A DNA stretch of 64,000 nt, from NCBI RefSeq assembly GCF_947179165.1, contig NC_077243.1, positions 47,198,501-47,262,500 on the forward strand. Direction: 5' to 3'. The position numbers were made by a program, and so were the translations under genes. Each line of letters begins with the position of its first letter. Position 1 is the first letter of the stretch. This DNA comes from Solanum dulcamara. Taxonomy: Eukaryota > Streptophyta > Magnoliopsida > Solanales > Solanaceae. The notes under the pieces are model-generated. The model saw only the letters and a program-made list of their open reading frames with translations. It was not told the DNA's origin and searched no databases. Below, one piece after another: positions 11,063 to 22,669 of this stretch.

Positions 11063-12558
11063 TAGCTAAAAAAGTATCTAAGTTCAAGATTTTTTCTTTA
11101 GAGAAAAAATATTCTCTTCTTCGATTATTTCAATTAGTTGTGTTTGTTATCGGAGTTTGTCGAATTTAGCTCGCAGGGTGGTGAAAGCTTCATTGTTAAG
11201 CTCATTGTCTCAGTTCCTGCTCCAAAACAGGTAATCCCTTTCCCTTATAATATTTATCATCGTGTTTTGTCTTTGAGATGTTATTTCTGGCATTTTGGAG
11301 TTTTTTTTTGGTTTGTGATTATAATGTTGTTATTTGTTGTTAACTGCCTGCTCTTCTTAATGTTCTATATATATGGTCAAAAATAGTCTTAGAGTCACCT
11401 ATTCTCTCTTCATCTTCTCACTTTCTTCTCATTTGGTAGAGTCATACTTCAAATTTTTGTTTTTTGAATGCTACATCACTATGTCTCTATTTCCTATACG
11501 TGAATTATATGTTCCTATATTAGTTACTTATTGACACTGATGAGAAAAATCATTTAAATGGTATGTTTGTTACTCTAAAGTGATCCCTTGATAACTTTTT
11601 CTTTACATACCATGAAGGAAATATTTGTCATTAAGTGCTGGCAATTTTTGTGTTAAAAAAAATTCATATGCCTTGTTCTATTTTAAACATCAGGTCCTTT
11701 ACTCACATATCATGTACCGCTGTAAATTACTGTGAGATTGTGTGGTTAATTGGTTTTTGAGTTAAGTGAATGTTAAGGCTTGAAGATAGCTATTATTTCT
11801 TTATTGTGTGAGTCGTGTTTTATCTTAGTTGGTTTCTTTCTAGATTTATGCCATGTCTTATTTCAACTAGGTTTCTTAGATATGCATAAGTATTGTATGG
11901 TTAAGTCATTTTCCTTCATTATTATTATTTTAACTTATTTGTATAACTATTTTTCTAAAAGAATCATCTCTGTGATACTATACTCGTACGTTGTTTCATG
12001 GAAAATCTTTTGAAAAGGAGAGTATGTTTTGATTAGATGGAATAACTGGTTGTTTGATTTTTCTTTATAACCTGATTGAATAATATGGGCGATGGATTGA
12101 TTACTTCCTAAAAATTCTTAGTCTTATAATTGAAATTGAAATTTTCTATTTAGTGAGCTTGAATAAATACCTTCAGTTCTCTTTAATATTATTTTGGACT
12201 TTGATTTAATTCTGGATGTACTTTAAGATTGATGGTTGCTATTAAGTTGTTTCTTCCTTTAAATATTTTCCCTTACATTTGAATGTTGAAATTTGTTTAA
12301 CTTTTTAGTAATTCATTCGTGCCTAGCTTTTTCTTTTCTTTTGATTGTTTCACTTTATTGTTAGTCTCATTATCATTTTGGATTGATATTAATTCCTTTT
12401 CATTTATTCTCATGTGATCACCGGTGGAGTCCAATTTGGACTCAAATATTTCTCCGTTTGCACTTCCAAAGGGCCATGGAGGCCCAAATTCATTTTTATC
12501 GAGTCAACATCTTCAGAAGAGAGAAAAGAAAGCTGATGAACTGGTTTGGGAAGCTAAT
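11063..12558 (+). other. Possible host gene fragment: exon, long T-rich intron, exon
   Basis: This is the only stretch left of the MULE that matches no other repeat in the window. A coding-looking segment at 11138-11230 ends in CAG before GTAATC, a plausible splice donor. The next 1.2 kb is T-rich and intron-like. A second open segment follows an acceptor-like AG at 12428-12429, starting at 12430 with SNLDSNISPFALPKGHGG and continuing through an alternating-charge KREKKADE stretch until LTR D cuts in at 12559. Both splice positions are phase 0, so the two segments would join in frame. I do not recognise the product. It could also be an unrelated old repeat. Confidence 0.3.
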
Positions 12559-13576
12559 TTTCACGACCCAAGCCTAGGGTCTAGACGTGACACGGCGAAT
12601 GAAGAATTCGAAAGTATCTCAAACAAGACTCTTAGCATTCATTTGACATCCAACAATACCTCTAACTTTTAGATTTAACGGGGCTAAGACAAATCCCTAG
12701 CTCACCCTCAATCATAATAGAAAGAAATTTCATAGAAAGTGTCTAAAGATCTCAACACAACATAAGCAAGAAAGATAAAGGAGTATTGTTCTCGGAATAT
12801 GGAAACTCACCAAAAGTAGAATTCAAACGAAATCTCAACTAGCCATGTAGAAGAGAACGAGGAGGAGCATCGGTCTCTACATGGTAATATCATGTAGGCA
12901 AAAATGTATGTGATAGTACTTTGAATTTACTAAATATGTAGGCATGCATGAAACTTAAGAAAACATTAAAATATTTATGTTATATGAAACATAATGCAAT
13001 GAATGCATAATCAATCATATAGATATACTTTAAAATATTTATTTTATGGGAAGATAACTATAACCGACATTTAAGATCATGCGAGTTATTACATGGAATC
13101 CAACATAACCTCCTACTTTAGCCGGGGAGACTACTTACCGGTAGAACTCCGTCAACTTCATTCATTTTTTTAACTTTAACTTTAAGGGCTTTCATGGATC
13201 CATTAGCCTAAGCTTACAAGGGATCCTATGCTGGCACATAGTTAATAAGACAAGGGGTTGCTACTAGGATTCCCTTATCGAATTCTACCTCAATGCACCA
13301 TTCGGTGCTAAGTCAATCCCACATAATAGTTTAGTACTTCAAAATAGTCTTAGCATATATCTTGAGAATTCAAAACATCACATTCGGTGGAATAACTCAT
13401 TAAAACCTTTAGTGATTCATATATGCAAGAATTGTCCTTATAGCATAAAGAATGCATCATTCATAGCATTTCATTATTTTTTTTTAATTTTAATAGACAC
13501 CCTTTTGATCATAGACACTTCTTTCATAAATATTTATTTGGAGTCAAAGCTTTCAAGTCAAACTTTATTAAAAATA
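12559..13576 (-). repeat. LTR D, left part (old, split by the MULE)
   Basis: Starts TTTCACGACCC, a decayed form of the TGTCACGACC seen at E and F, and aligns with LTR I (51952-54627): GGGGCTAAGACAAATCCCT, CTCACCCTCA, CATGTAGGCAAAA, ATGCGAGTTAT and the GGAGTCAAAGCTTTC segment. It breaks at the MULE at 13577 and resumes at 30105, where the LTR I match continues (AAAACTAG.TGGGTTCAAA). The TGTCACGACC-type left edge indicates minus orientation. Confidence 0.7.
13568..13576. repeat. MULE target-site duplication, left copy
   Basis: TTAAAAATA, identical to 30105-30113. Nine bases is the usual Mutator-superfamily duplication length. Confidence 0.92.
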
Positions 13577-13697
13577 GGCCAAACCCATCGGTGTCCCCTT
13601 AAAGTTGGCAGTAACTTTCACCTAGACACCTAAGCTAGGAGATGTTCTTTTTAGACACCCAATGTAAGGGTCTGATATGTCATGTTGACACTTTTTA
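13577..13697 (+). repeat. MULE left terminal inverted repeat
   Basis: Matches the reverse complement of 29985-30104 with scattered mismatches, from GGCCAAACCCATCGGTG to TGTCATGTTGACAC. Confidence 0.9.
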
Positions 13698-13907
13698 AGT
13701 AATCTGAAGTTGGAGTCAAGAGCGTATATTACACTTTCGTCCATATGGATTAGTTGACCAATTATATCATGCCAACACTGTCTTCTTTACACGTCACATA
13801 GCTTTAAGATTAAATGGTCAAAAGTTGATCTTCAAAACCATTTTCTCTCCATTGTCTCTTTAGTTCAAAGTCGAAACCCATCTTCAAGTTCACCGATCAA
13901 AACCTAG

Positions 13908-13997
13908 GTAAGTATATGAAAGTTCAATCTTTCTTGATTTTCATTCAATTCTTAGTTAGTACTAACTGTTATGTTAGTTTATGTTGCTAATTTTCAG
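13908..13997 (+). other. Putative 5'-UTR intron of the MULE transposase
   Basis: A good donor (CTAG|GTAAGT) and a TTTTCAG acceptor lie upstream of the ATG at 14229. Introns in this position fit a plant gene, but there is no transcript evidence. Confidence 0.4.
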
Positions 13998-14947
13998 GTT
14001 TAAAGGTTGAAATCAAGTGTTGGAGATTATATTTTTGTTAGGTGTTTTGACATTTCTATCAACTACTTCTTATGTTTGCATGTTTTATCCTTGAAAAAGA
14101 AGGTGTATGTTTTGATTGTGTCCACTCTCTGTTAGCATTTTGTCACTAGGTTTTTTTTTTGGAAATTGCACTGATAAAGTAAGGGGCTTTTTGGGTATTT
14201 CCTTGTGTTGGGGTCTTTTTGTTGAGATATGGACGACTTTATATTGACATATTTTTATCATGGGGGTCATGTTATTGCAGACCCTAACCCTACTTACATA
14301 GGATAAATAGATGTATTTGTCGTTGCCATTAATAAAGATCATTTTAGCCTTGTCGAGTTTCTTTCATACACTAAAGACCTTGGGTACACAAATGTGAAGG
14401 GTTTTTACTGTCAAAATGAAATTAACAATGAATTTATCCAAGTTAGTTCTGATATTCAGTTGTTAGACTATGTGAAAGACTTAATAGATGGTGATGAATT
14501 TCATTTTTATGTGGTCCATGAAATTGATGAGTTAGAGGAATTGCCAACTCCAGCTGATCTTTTAGCATGGCCAGACTATGTTGATGTTGAAAATGTTAAG
14601 AATGAGGCTATTTTAGATTTGAATGAGACTGAGGATGTTTCAAATATGAATGAGTTAGATCTGCATAGTAGTGACTCAGATATAAATGACATTCTTGATG
14701 AAAATGGTTCAGATATTGATGAAGAATTGAGATCCTTTAGATCTGAAAGGAGGAACAAAAGAAATCTTAATCCTAAGAGAAAAAAGAAAGTACCTAAAGA
14801 AATACTAATAGGTGAAGCTGGTATTGATAGAAGCTTTGAAGATATTGAAAGAAATAAGAAGGATAGATATGTTGGCAGATTAGGAGATGAAGAGTATATT
14901 GATAGCTTAGATTGTGCTAGTGATAATAGCATAGATGTGGTCGATGT

Positions 14948-17900
14948 AGTCACGACCCAACTTCGTAGGTCGTGACTGGGGTCAGACCTGGACCCTCGTA
15001 TACATATCTATCAGCTGTGGTCAAGTCAAACTATAGACATGCAGTGCATAGAAATCAAGTGTAGTCGAATCAGATTACGAACAACATGATATGTACATGA
15101 GAACCCTATGGGTCATAACATTTCGTATATCTATAGCCTCTTTCATTCTTATCATGACATGAAAGGGAACGCAAGCCGACAAGGCTGCTATAACATAACA
15201 ACATGTATAATACATCACACAGACCCAGCTGAACTAACTGACCTATACAACCCACATATACATGTCTGCAGACCTCTAACAATATTAATGACAACATATA
15301 GTAGGACAACGCCCTCGCTGTACCCCTAAATAACAAAACAATACTACACATCGACAATCAGTGCCAACAACTAGGCTCTGATATAATGGAACCTCTTCCA
15401 GCTGAGCTGAGCAGAATCCTAGGCTGACGGACTCCAAAACCTTTATTTGTACTTGCGAGCATGAAACGCAGCCCCTCGTAGAAAGAGGGTCAGTACAATA
15501 TATGTACTGAGCATGTAAAGCATAACATAATATAACTGGAAACATATTTGAGATATAGGAACAGGGGATAAAATATCAAATCAGAAATATACACCTGTAC
15601 TCTGTGAATTACAAAAGCATGCATGTTCAAATTATATCATATAGCCGGCCCTACCAAGGATCCAGTGAATACATCTGTAAAACCATCATATGCCCCGTTC
15701 CATCACTACCTTATTACAATACATCATTAGATCATCACATATATACATATGTACCCGGCCCTCTAGTAAGGGGCGGTGGACAATGCAGTGAATTGTGCAC
15801 GATTACTATTCTCGGCCCAGAACTTGGTGAAAGAAGTGCTACAGTATACATGAGTAGAGTAGTGAGTAAATATATGCAGTTTAAATCATTATTGAAGACT
15901 CAATAGAATAAGAAAGTTAAGCTTTTGACTGAGGACCCGAGTAGTGGTGTAGTCATCTCGAGTGTCCTCTAAATGTCGTTATGGGTTGTCTCAATTGTAA
16001 TCTTAGGGACCCTAGACATGTATTAACATAGGGCCAAATTATTTATGGACTCAAAACACTTAGTATCATCCAGTTTTTAAGACTTGGAGCCAGTACATTT
16101 GGTACCTCTTTAACATATAGAAGTTTTTAGGAAAATAGTTCAAATATTATAGGAGTTCGATATTCAGAAGTAAATAAGATATGATAAGAATGGAGTTACC
16201 CCAGAACTGATATCATATTTAACTTACAACTAAGACATGCCATAATAAGAAAGAGAATAAACTCTATATAGTTTGAGCTTTCCTTCCTGTGGTCATCATG
16301 TGTATATTTCATACCCGGCCTAGCCTGGGGCTCGGTGAACAATCATGGCATCATAACCTCATTTTCATGCCAAGAACATATCAAGAGAAGGAAGAGATAG
16401 TTTTCCACACACTACTTTCTAACATATAGAAGCCTTAATAGGAATTACTCAATTCTTGCAGGGGTTCCAATACTAAGCTGTGGACAGGGATTATGAGGCA
16501 TACTTGGAGTTATGGGAATGGAATTATCCCTACATTTCATCCACAATACACCTAATTCTAATACATGCCAATAGGAATGAAAGATAGCTTTACACACTAT
16601 GCCAAAAACATGCCAAGAGAAAGCTTCACATACCTCTTATGAGTTACTCTTTATCTCATTTGGCTCGTCGTCCTTTGAACCTATTCAACATGAAAGTAAT
16701 ACAAATATAAACCAATCTTAGATTTCAGCATCTTAGGTTGCACCTTAGTATTCATGGAATCTATTTCCTTGTTCATCTCATCAACTAGTTCTTTAATTAG
16801 TTAAGGCGTTAACGAAAATTGGGCAGCACCTCCCCTATAACGTGCCCTATCCAAATTTCCAATAAGATCCCTAAACACTACATAAAACCAACAACAACAA
16901 CCTTCAGCATACGTTTAAGCAATTCACACCAACAATATACAACATAAACTCCAAACGACTCGCTTAGAATTACGATATCAAAATAGGGTGTCTAGCCTTT
17001 ATTTTGTAACAGCTTTAATAATATGAAATGAGGGGTCGTGTGGCTGAAACCAGAAGAAACCACACCCTTTTTAGAATAAATTTAGGCCCTGAAACACACA
17101 CCCACACACCTGCAGCAGTACGCCACAAGCACAACCCTTTACTTCGACGACAATTCAACTATAACGACTCCAATTTAGTTTATTTCAAACTTCAAGCATC
17201 TCTATGATGTTTTTACTTTTACAGCCACTTAAACTACATATAATACACTTCTTAACAATACAATAAACTCCAAATTAAGAGGAGAAATCTTACCTTACCC
17301 GAAATTGGCCAAAACTGCCAAATTGCAACTCGGAACTTCTCCAAACGTGCTTAAATTAAGTGGGCTGTTTATGTCCCTTATCTGCTGCCCCAAATTGGAA
17401 ATTTTGGTTATCAAACACTATTATATAACCGTGTAACATCTCAAATAATTAATTCATGGAATAAAACTCAGAGGCTTACCTTGAAAGCCCCCAAACCCGT
17501 AGCTCCTCCCCTTGCCCTCCAATGTTTTTCTCTTCTTCTTTCTTACTTTTCTAGGTGTAAAGCTGAAGAAATAATTCCGTAGACATCGTAAGATACATAT
17601 ATACATCTCCATGTGGTTGAGTAACACCATAGATAATTAATTCACAGAGAAAAATTAAAGAACTTACCTTTAATTTCTCAAAACCATGGTTGCCCTTCTT
17701 TTTCTTCCAACGTTTTCTCTCGTTTTGTTCTTCACGTTTTTTTCCTTTATTTTGGCTGAAGATTTGGATGATAAATGTGACTAAGAGTCACTTAACACAC
17801 ATATATACCCCTCTTTAGAAGGTTCCATGTGGAAGCCCCCTAGGGTGACACATGGCAGCCTCTTAGGGTGCAACCTCAACCTATTCGGCCAATCACATGC

Positions 17901-18351
17901 TGCCATATGATAGTGGGTTCCACCCCAAGCTGCTGCGTCACCTACTTGACCCTAAGTAGGTGCATCACCGGATTTTCTAAGTAGGTGCATCACCTACTTT
18001 CTTCGAGTAGGTGCGTCGTTTCCTTATTTCTCTTTTGTGAGCCTGTAATCTTGTCTTACTTCAAGAGCCTATGCACTCCTTGATACTTAAGCTCGACGTG
18101 TACTAAAGTAGCTTAAGTGTGTAGGATTTCTAAGTTAGTAGCTTACGTAGGTAAGTCGAGTCGTACGACCCTTTACTTGGCCTCCAACTTCTTCTGACTC
18201 CTCATAATCCTATTTCCAAGCATCCCTACTATGGGGTGTCACATTCTCCCTTCGTTGGAGTTGTTTAATAATGTTGTAGACTATCTGGCTCACATAGTAA
18301 CTTCTAAGAAGCTTAACAGATATTCCGAGCTCAAGAGTGTAGGGTGTAACA
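14948..18351 (-). repeat. Element E 3' LTR (3404 bp)
   Basis: Aligned to the right LTR at a constant offset of 7726 from 14948 to at least 16861. The terminal base is A instead of T (AGTCACG), and the LTR ends TGTAACA. About 10% divergence by eye in the first 450 bp, almost none from about 15396 to 16890, then high again. The 100-codon frame at 15604-15906 (repeated at 23330-23632) is not supported as a gene. Confidence 0.9.
17935..18015 (-). repeat. GTAGGTGCATCACC inverted-repeat block in the left LTR of E
   Basis: Repeats of AAGTAGGTGCATCACC with palindromic halves. It is equivalent to 25645-25738 in the other LTR but with more mutations, such as CACCGGATT. Confidence 0.75.
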
Positions 18352-18370
18352 TCCTTCCCCCTTTAGAACA
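18352..18370 (-). other. Polypurine tract of E
   Basis: On minus CTAAAGGGGGAAGGA abuts the LTR start TGTTACACCC. Confidence 0.8.
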
Positions 18371-19802
18371 TTCATCCCCAAATGTTAAATAAAACTTTCC
18401 TCAAGACTTTATACCGACTATAGGGAGATTGTTTTCTATTGCGATCATACATATTTTTATCCAAGTAATTAACATACGAGTTTCAGGAGTTGGGGTTACC
18501 TATAGACATCGGGAATAGGTATGAATACTTGTGTTTTATGTCCTCTTCAATTTCTCGGGTCATCCCCTTTTCTGGTTTTGGTTTTTGCTACAGTATCTTG
18601 ACGGAAGGCACATCTTGAGTCTACAATATTCTAGTTTGCAGATTTAAGATGATGATAGGTTGTTCCTCATAGGATTCTATTTCCTGGACATCATCTATGG
18701 AACATACCCTGGGTGGCTAGTCAGTACCCTTGCAAAGGATCCCTATCTGATAGACTAGGTGTATAGTTTCCAAATAAGGTGGTAAGCTCAACTTACTAGT
18801 CACTTTGCCCACTTTACGAGCAACTTGATACAGTATAATATAGTTTGGGTTAAGTTTCCTTTTCTGGGTGACCCTGTTATTAACATCCAATCATCAATTT
18901 GAACTCTGTATGTCGATGTCGATTATCTGTATATCATTTCTGCCGACTCTGGGCTATTAGTCAATACCTTTCTTAATCATGTCGGGGCATTTTTAGCTTA
19001 GTCTTTCTAACATCGACCCATCCAATAGGGGACTTACACATCTTTCTCTACCAGTCTTTAACGGGGCCATTGGGATACTGAAGTAGTAATTATTATTATA
19101 GGCAACTTGATAAGTGATGGATAATTATCCCTGCTACCTTTGAAGTTAACACCAGCTCATATCGTATCTTCTAGCATTTAAATGGTATGCTTTAGCCTGT
19201 TCATCAGGTTTGAGGGTAAAGTAGTGTACGAAGACTTATGTGTCTTCCCAATTTCTTCGCGGACTGATTCTGGTGGTTAACTGTAACTTGGGCTCCTTTG
19301 TATGGGATAATAGCTATGAGGACTCCGTAAGGTCCTACTACTCTTTTACCCTATAATTTTACACCTTTTCGGCTGAGTAAGTAGCCTTTAATTGAAGAAA
19401 CATGGGCTAATATCGTTAATCCCTAAGTAACATTCCCTCTAGAGTCATTTGTCAACGGAGTTCGAAGTGAGTCTAGTATCCCTGGTCATATTGTGGAATT
19501 TTTTACCTCATGTATTACTTCCTGTCTTCCTTTTAGGTTTTGCTTTTTCGCCCTCAAAATTGGCTGCCAAGTGGTGTTGAAATCTCCTCACCCACTAGCC
19601 CATATAGCCATTTTGTGGTTTTCCTCTCATTAATTGGTACTATCTTAACGAACTGTGGAATTCGAGTGCATCGTTAGTTAGCAATTAGCTAATACTTCTT
19701 GTCTTGCTTAAAACCTTTTTACAATACCCTCAACGTAACTTATAGTACTCCAGGAACATAATCTCATGTCGTTTTTCCGCCGCTAGTTCAGATTTTTCCA
19801 TC

Positions 19803-19921
19803 TCGCACAATCACACCCGCACTATCGCACTAAATTCCACCAGAATTTAGAAGTTAAGCATGCTTGGGTGAGAGTTATACTGGGATAGGTGACCTCTTTG
19901 GAAAGTCCTCATGTTGTGTTT
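19803..19921 (+). pseudogene. 5S rRNA-like sequence (pseudogene)
   Basis: Full-length resemblance to plant 5S rRNA on the plus strand, opposite to the host element. The best match covers the internal control region: AGTTAAGCATGCTTGGG and TGAGAG (box A region), GGATAGGTGACCTC (intermediate element and box C region) and GGAAAGTCCTCATGTTG. The 5' half (CACACCCGCACTATCGCACT and CCACCAGAATTTAG) also aligns. Many differences are C to T. It is a single copy, not an rDNA array. It could be a captured 5S gene, a fragment of a 5S-bearing element such as Cassandra or SINE3, or a retroposed copy. Confidence 0.8.
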
Positions 19922-21329
19922 CATGGTAATCCTTGCAATAATATGCAAGGCACTCAACTTAGGCCAAGATTTATCTTAGCGTCGTCTCACCAGTCTTTAT
20001 GTATTGCCTTGCCCTTTCCTCAGTTAACTTGCAACTGGTATAGGGATAGATCTTTAGTTCCACTATGACCATGTCCTTTTTTGGTCATTTTGGTTTAACT
20101 CCTACTATTGTATTCACCCCTTTTTGTACGCACCCATTCATTAGGGTTGGCTATCGAGTAGCACTAAAGTTCATTCATATAGTGACCTTTAAGGCCACTT
20201 TGAGTTCTGTCTATCCTTAGCTGGCATAGTTTTAAAGGAATTTGACATATAAGCTTGCCAATCCTATAGTAACCAGTTAGTCTTGTCTATCTTATTTAAA
20301 CCATTTCACAATTTTTTCTTACCCCCACTTGTAACCTTTTTGACACATTCTCGTGTTATTCTTTACCTTTACGAGAATATGAGAGAGTGCAAGAAATACC
20401 TTGTCGCACCTCTTTCTATTTCCTTATTTACTCCTTGCTCATCTTATCTCCTACCATAGGAGTCTTGCTATTTCATTTCCTTGGTTATTTATCTATCGCA
20501 ATATCATTTGCGACCAACTCTACAACTAACATGTGGCTTTTGATCTAGCCTGCTGTCATTATCCTTCGTAGTGTCCCCTGAGTTATTCGATATCCTTTCA
20601 TTGGTATACTCTTTTGCTTTTATACATACCCATCTTCTAGTGTTATATCATTTGGGGTCTCGTCAAAACTTCTTAACGCTGTCTTATATATTATTCTAAC
20701 TTCTATCCAATTACTGGTGGCTTCCAGATCTTTCTAACTTAATTTAACAAGGGATCTTATTGTAGTTTAAACATCTGTCTCAAGCATGTTGCCCCATCAA
20801 TTGCCTCCATCTTACCCTTACAGTTCTCTCACTTGCTTCCCCCTTTTGAGGGTACTTATACTTTTACCTGCTTATACCTTGCTCTATCTCTCTAGGTCAA
20901 GTCTCAAATTTGTCCGGTGTTCTTTCCCAGTCTACTTAGTACTGCATCATGTCCCCATTTTCCGTATATTTTATAACCTGATTATCCATATACGAAACCT
21001 TGGCTAAATCACAAAGCGACTAGAACCTTTCCATACATAGTGCGACATCTCTTCTATTAATCTGTACTTAAGTAATGGGACCCCTGGAATAACTCGTCCA
21101 AGGCCACATTCTAGTTATCCTTATAAAAGTTAATATACACTTGTAGCCGTTCTAAATTTTCTTTTAACTAGGCAACATTTGTATTCCGACATTCATTGTC
21201 CAAGGTTCTCTTGGAGTAGTGGCTTTCCCAACCTATATCCTTTGTTTCTTGGGATGAATGGAAGTTGTGCCATTTATTCCTTAAGTTTGTCTTCTTTGTC
21301 TCTTAAGAGTTCCATTATTTTTGGGGCGA

Positions 21330-21416
21330 TGTTGTATACACACATTACTCTTTTATACCTTCTATCCCCAGACCCCACGTTGTGGGATTTTACTGGGTTG
21401 TTGTTGTTGTTGTTAG
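21330..21416 (+). repeat. RTE LINE / TS-type SINE 3' end, 5'-truncated
   Basis: CCCCAGACCCCACGTTGTGGG, then GATTTTACTGGG and (TTG)n. It shares this tail with the LINE end at 43820-43867. No SINE head or RT sequence is visible upstream. Confidence 0.65.
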
Positions 21417-22657
21417 CCCTTACTCCTAGTGTGTACCCAACACAGGCTTTTAACTTAGTCAACGTATACTAAGTGCGCCTTACTAGTGGTCCTACTTTAT
21501 CCCTGTATAATTGTATCACACTATTCAATTCATACTTACATATCCCCTTTTTAGTTCGTACTCATATTCAGTTCCTGATATCTCTTTGAGGTGCTTCTGT
21601 CCGAAGCTCTTTCCCCAATTAGTCGGTGGAGAACTATAAACTGTTATCGTAACCCATTTTCCAACCATTGTTGGAAGAAACCCAAATCACTGAAACATCA
21701 CAGTACTTCTTTTAATACTTGACCTACCTGGTCTCATACCGAGTTTATCCTCGAGTTATGAACAACTCATCTAATTTAAAATTAGGAGTTGGGGTCTTGG
21801 TACTTTCAAAATGAGTGAAGCTCAATTACTGGACATCATACCTTTCAACCTGAGCTTCTTTTTTTTTCTATAGCACAATTACGGCTGGAGATACTATGGT
21901 CTGAACTATATTTCTCAGGCAGACTTTTGTTTCTCCAAAATAAACTCCCCCAAGTAAAAAGAGTATCTCTTATTGACGACATAAAGAATACCTATTAAGC
22001 TTTAATTTTGCATAATATGGGTACTCGGTATCAATTTCTAAAATATGTTATAAAGCTATGTTTTATTCCCTTTTTCTTGTTTTGGGAAACTTTCGACAGA
22101 GTTTCCTCTACACTTCTTACTATCCCACAACCTGTACGCAGAAAATATCAATAATGCCTCACAGGGCCAATACATATATATATTCCTATTATGTCACAGC
22201 CACACAGGCTTTCTATATCATCTCATATCGTAGCCACACAGGGCTTTCAACGTCAACAATAATATAAAAATACTGGACTTACCTCGTATGTCCAACTTCA
22301 AACTGCATCTGTTGCATTTTCCCATCTACTTTTCCCTTAAGTTTTCCACTTTACATTTCGATCACATGTCAATACCTTACCCAATTGATATCTTTCATGC
22401 CTTTACTTTACTTACGTGCGTGCTTCATAACTTCCCATGTCGTCAATTACTTTCTTCTATTAGTGTCGTCCTTCTATTAAGATCCAAGGTTAGTTTAAGG
22501 AATTTTCCTATGACTCGGATCTATAGCAAAATCTCGAATATGAAAGAGAGGTAACATCCTAGAAGTCCTGTAGCTTCCTATTTATGGATGTGGCGCATAA
22601 TACATCAATAATCAAGACTCTACTAGACACGGTCTGTAGACAATCCAAGGACAAACT

Positions 22658-22669
22658 GCTCTGATACCA
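22658..22669 (-). other. Primer-binding site of E
   Basis: GCTCTGATACCA on plus, four bases from the 5' LTR edge at 22674. Confidence 0.9.

Larger units (their letters stand above)
18371..22657 (-). other. Interior of E without recognisable genes
   Basis: About 4.3 kb with stops in all frames. The pieces I can identify are a 5S rRNA-like segment (19803-19921) and a LINE/SINE-type 3' tail (21330-21416). The last 200 bp near the primer site resembles the untranslated leader of A. The plus frames at 20786-21007, 21179-21472 and 22288-22554 show no domain and are probably chance. Confidence 0.55.

Noticed and set aside
11063..11067. TAGCT beside B and AGCTA beside C looked like reciprocal target sites of one event.
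   Set aside because: The sequences beyond these five bases do not match, and they flank different LTR ends, so the complementarity is probably chance.
11780..12013. 77-codon hydrophobic frame that could be a membrane peptide.
   Set aside because: The segment is T-rich intron-like DNA, and T-rich codons give hydrophobic residues by chance.
14576..14953. 125-codon minus-strand frame rich in serine and leucine.
   Set aside because: It is the antisense of the MULE transposase acidic linker, whose plus strand shows the family features and fits the exon structure.
15604..15906. A 100-codon open frame, repeated identically at 23330-23632, looked like a conserved small protein.
   Set aside because: It lies in the near-identical tract of the two E LTRs, so identity reflects the LTR copies. 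There is no domain, and it ends at an ordinary stop with no start context.
19803..19921. Considered a functional 5S rRNA gene.
   Set aside because: It is a single copy with many substitutions, including in the control region, and lies within a retrotransposon, so it is annotated as a pseudogene.
21274..21462. Frame with a run of asparagines.
   Set aside because: The run is the reverse translation of the (TTG)n tail of the LINE/SINE-type end.
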